Positions 6,330 to 6,478 of a stretch of DNA of 6,478 nt are shown here, piece by piece. The position numbers and the translations under genes were made by a program. Every line of letters begins with the position of its first letter. Position 1 is the stretch's first letter. The notes beneath the pieces were generated by a model. It was not told where the DNA came from. It made no database searches and saw only the letters and a list, made by a program, of their open reading frames with translations. This DNA comes from Limnohabitans sp. (GTDB lineage: Bacteria > Pseudomonadota > Gammaproteobacteria > Burkholderiales > Burkholderiaceae_C): assembly GCA_021731425.1 (NCBI GenBank), contig JAKFXJ010000042.1:1-6478 (forward strand), in the 5' to 3' direction.

Positions 6330-6478
6330 TTGAATTGGAATGTGCAAACCATCTTCTGGATGGATGCGTTTTTGTACCTCATGCTTCACGCGGCCATCTG
6401 GTACGGTTTGGCCCGCTTTCGCAGCCCCGTGGTGGTTTGGTGGAGCGCGTCGGGCATTCTCAGCGCTTTGGGTTTGTG
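6330..6478 (+). CDS. N-terminus of a putative multi-pass membrane protein (3' truncated by window)
   Basis: The frame opens at TTG 6330 behind a strong Shine-Dalgarno site and stays open to the window edge, giving 49 residues. The first hydrophobic segment spans roughly residues 8-24 (IFWMDAFLYLMLHAAIW), followed by a short basic turn (ARFRSP) and a second hydrophobic stretch starting VVVWWSASGILSALGL. This is the pattern of a multi-pass inner-membrane domain. Similar N-termini occur on membrane-bound diguanylate cyclases and other sensor proteins of Comamonadaceae, but no signalling domain is within the window, so that identity is a guess from memory. The gene sits 82 bases after fdsA on the same strand. 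There is no clear terminator in the gap, only a weak GCTGGC/GTTAGC stem at 6292-6307 without a T-run. It is not a recognisable fdsC/fdhD or fdsD. Confidence 0.65.
   Translation, partial: MNWNVQTIFWMDAFLYLMLHAAIWYGLARFRSPVVVWWSASGILSALGL

Overview
The window is GC-rich, gene-dense and coded almost entirely on the + strand. Gene content and protein style fit a betaproteobacterium. The Comamonadaceae (Limnohabitans, Rhodoferax, Polaromonas and relatives) are the best guess, inferred from memory of similar proteins and not from any search.

Layout: (1) bases 1-121 are the C-terminal end of a gene that is probably boxB, the di-iron epoxidase of aerobic benzoyl-CoA degradation. (2) A 308-base non-coding gap (122-429) holds two strong stem-loops in opposite orientation. 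They share a nearly identical internal-loop and inner-hairpin core, while their outer stems differ but still pair. (3) boxA (430-1743) encodes the NADPH-dependent ferredoxin/flavin reductase that feeds BoxB. (4) Five bases later comes a NuoE-NuoF fusion (1749-3458), the diaphorase part of a soluble NAD-dependent formate dehydrogenase. (5) It overlaps by ATGA with fdsA (3455-6247), the molybdenum/tungsten bis-MGD catalytic subunit, with a cysteine-type active site. (6) After an 82-base gap, a TTG-started gene with a strong Shine-Dalgarno site begins (6330 to the window end). It encodes a hydrophobic membrane protein, cut off by the window.

How the genes fit together: BoxA and BoxB convert benzoyl-CoA to 2,3-epoxybenzoyl-CoA. 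BoxC (not in the window, probably upstream) opens the ring and releases one carbon as formate. The genes directly behind boxA, with spacing typical of co-transcription, encode a complete-looking NAD+-reducing formate dehydrogenase in only two polypeptides. The simplest reading is a benzoate operon with its own formate-oxidising module, which detoxifies the C1 by-product and recovers its two electrons as NADH. No known accessory gene for this enzyme (fdsC/fdhD, fdsD) follows fdsA here.

The points most worth checking are this box-formate dehydrogenase linkage, the paired loop-conserved hairpins between boxB and boxA, the fused FdsG-FdsB subunit, and the lack of ligands in FdsA for the His-ligated iron-sulfur cluster of NuoG-type proteins.
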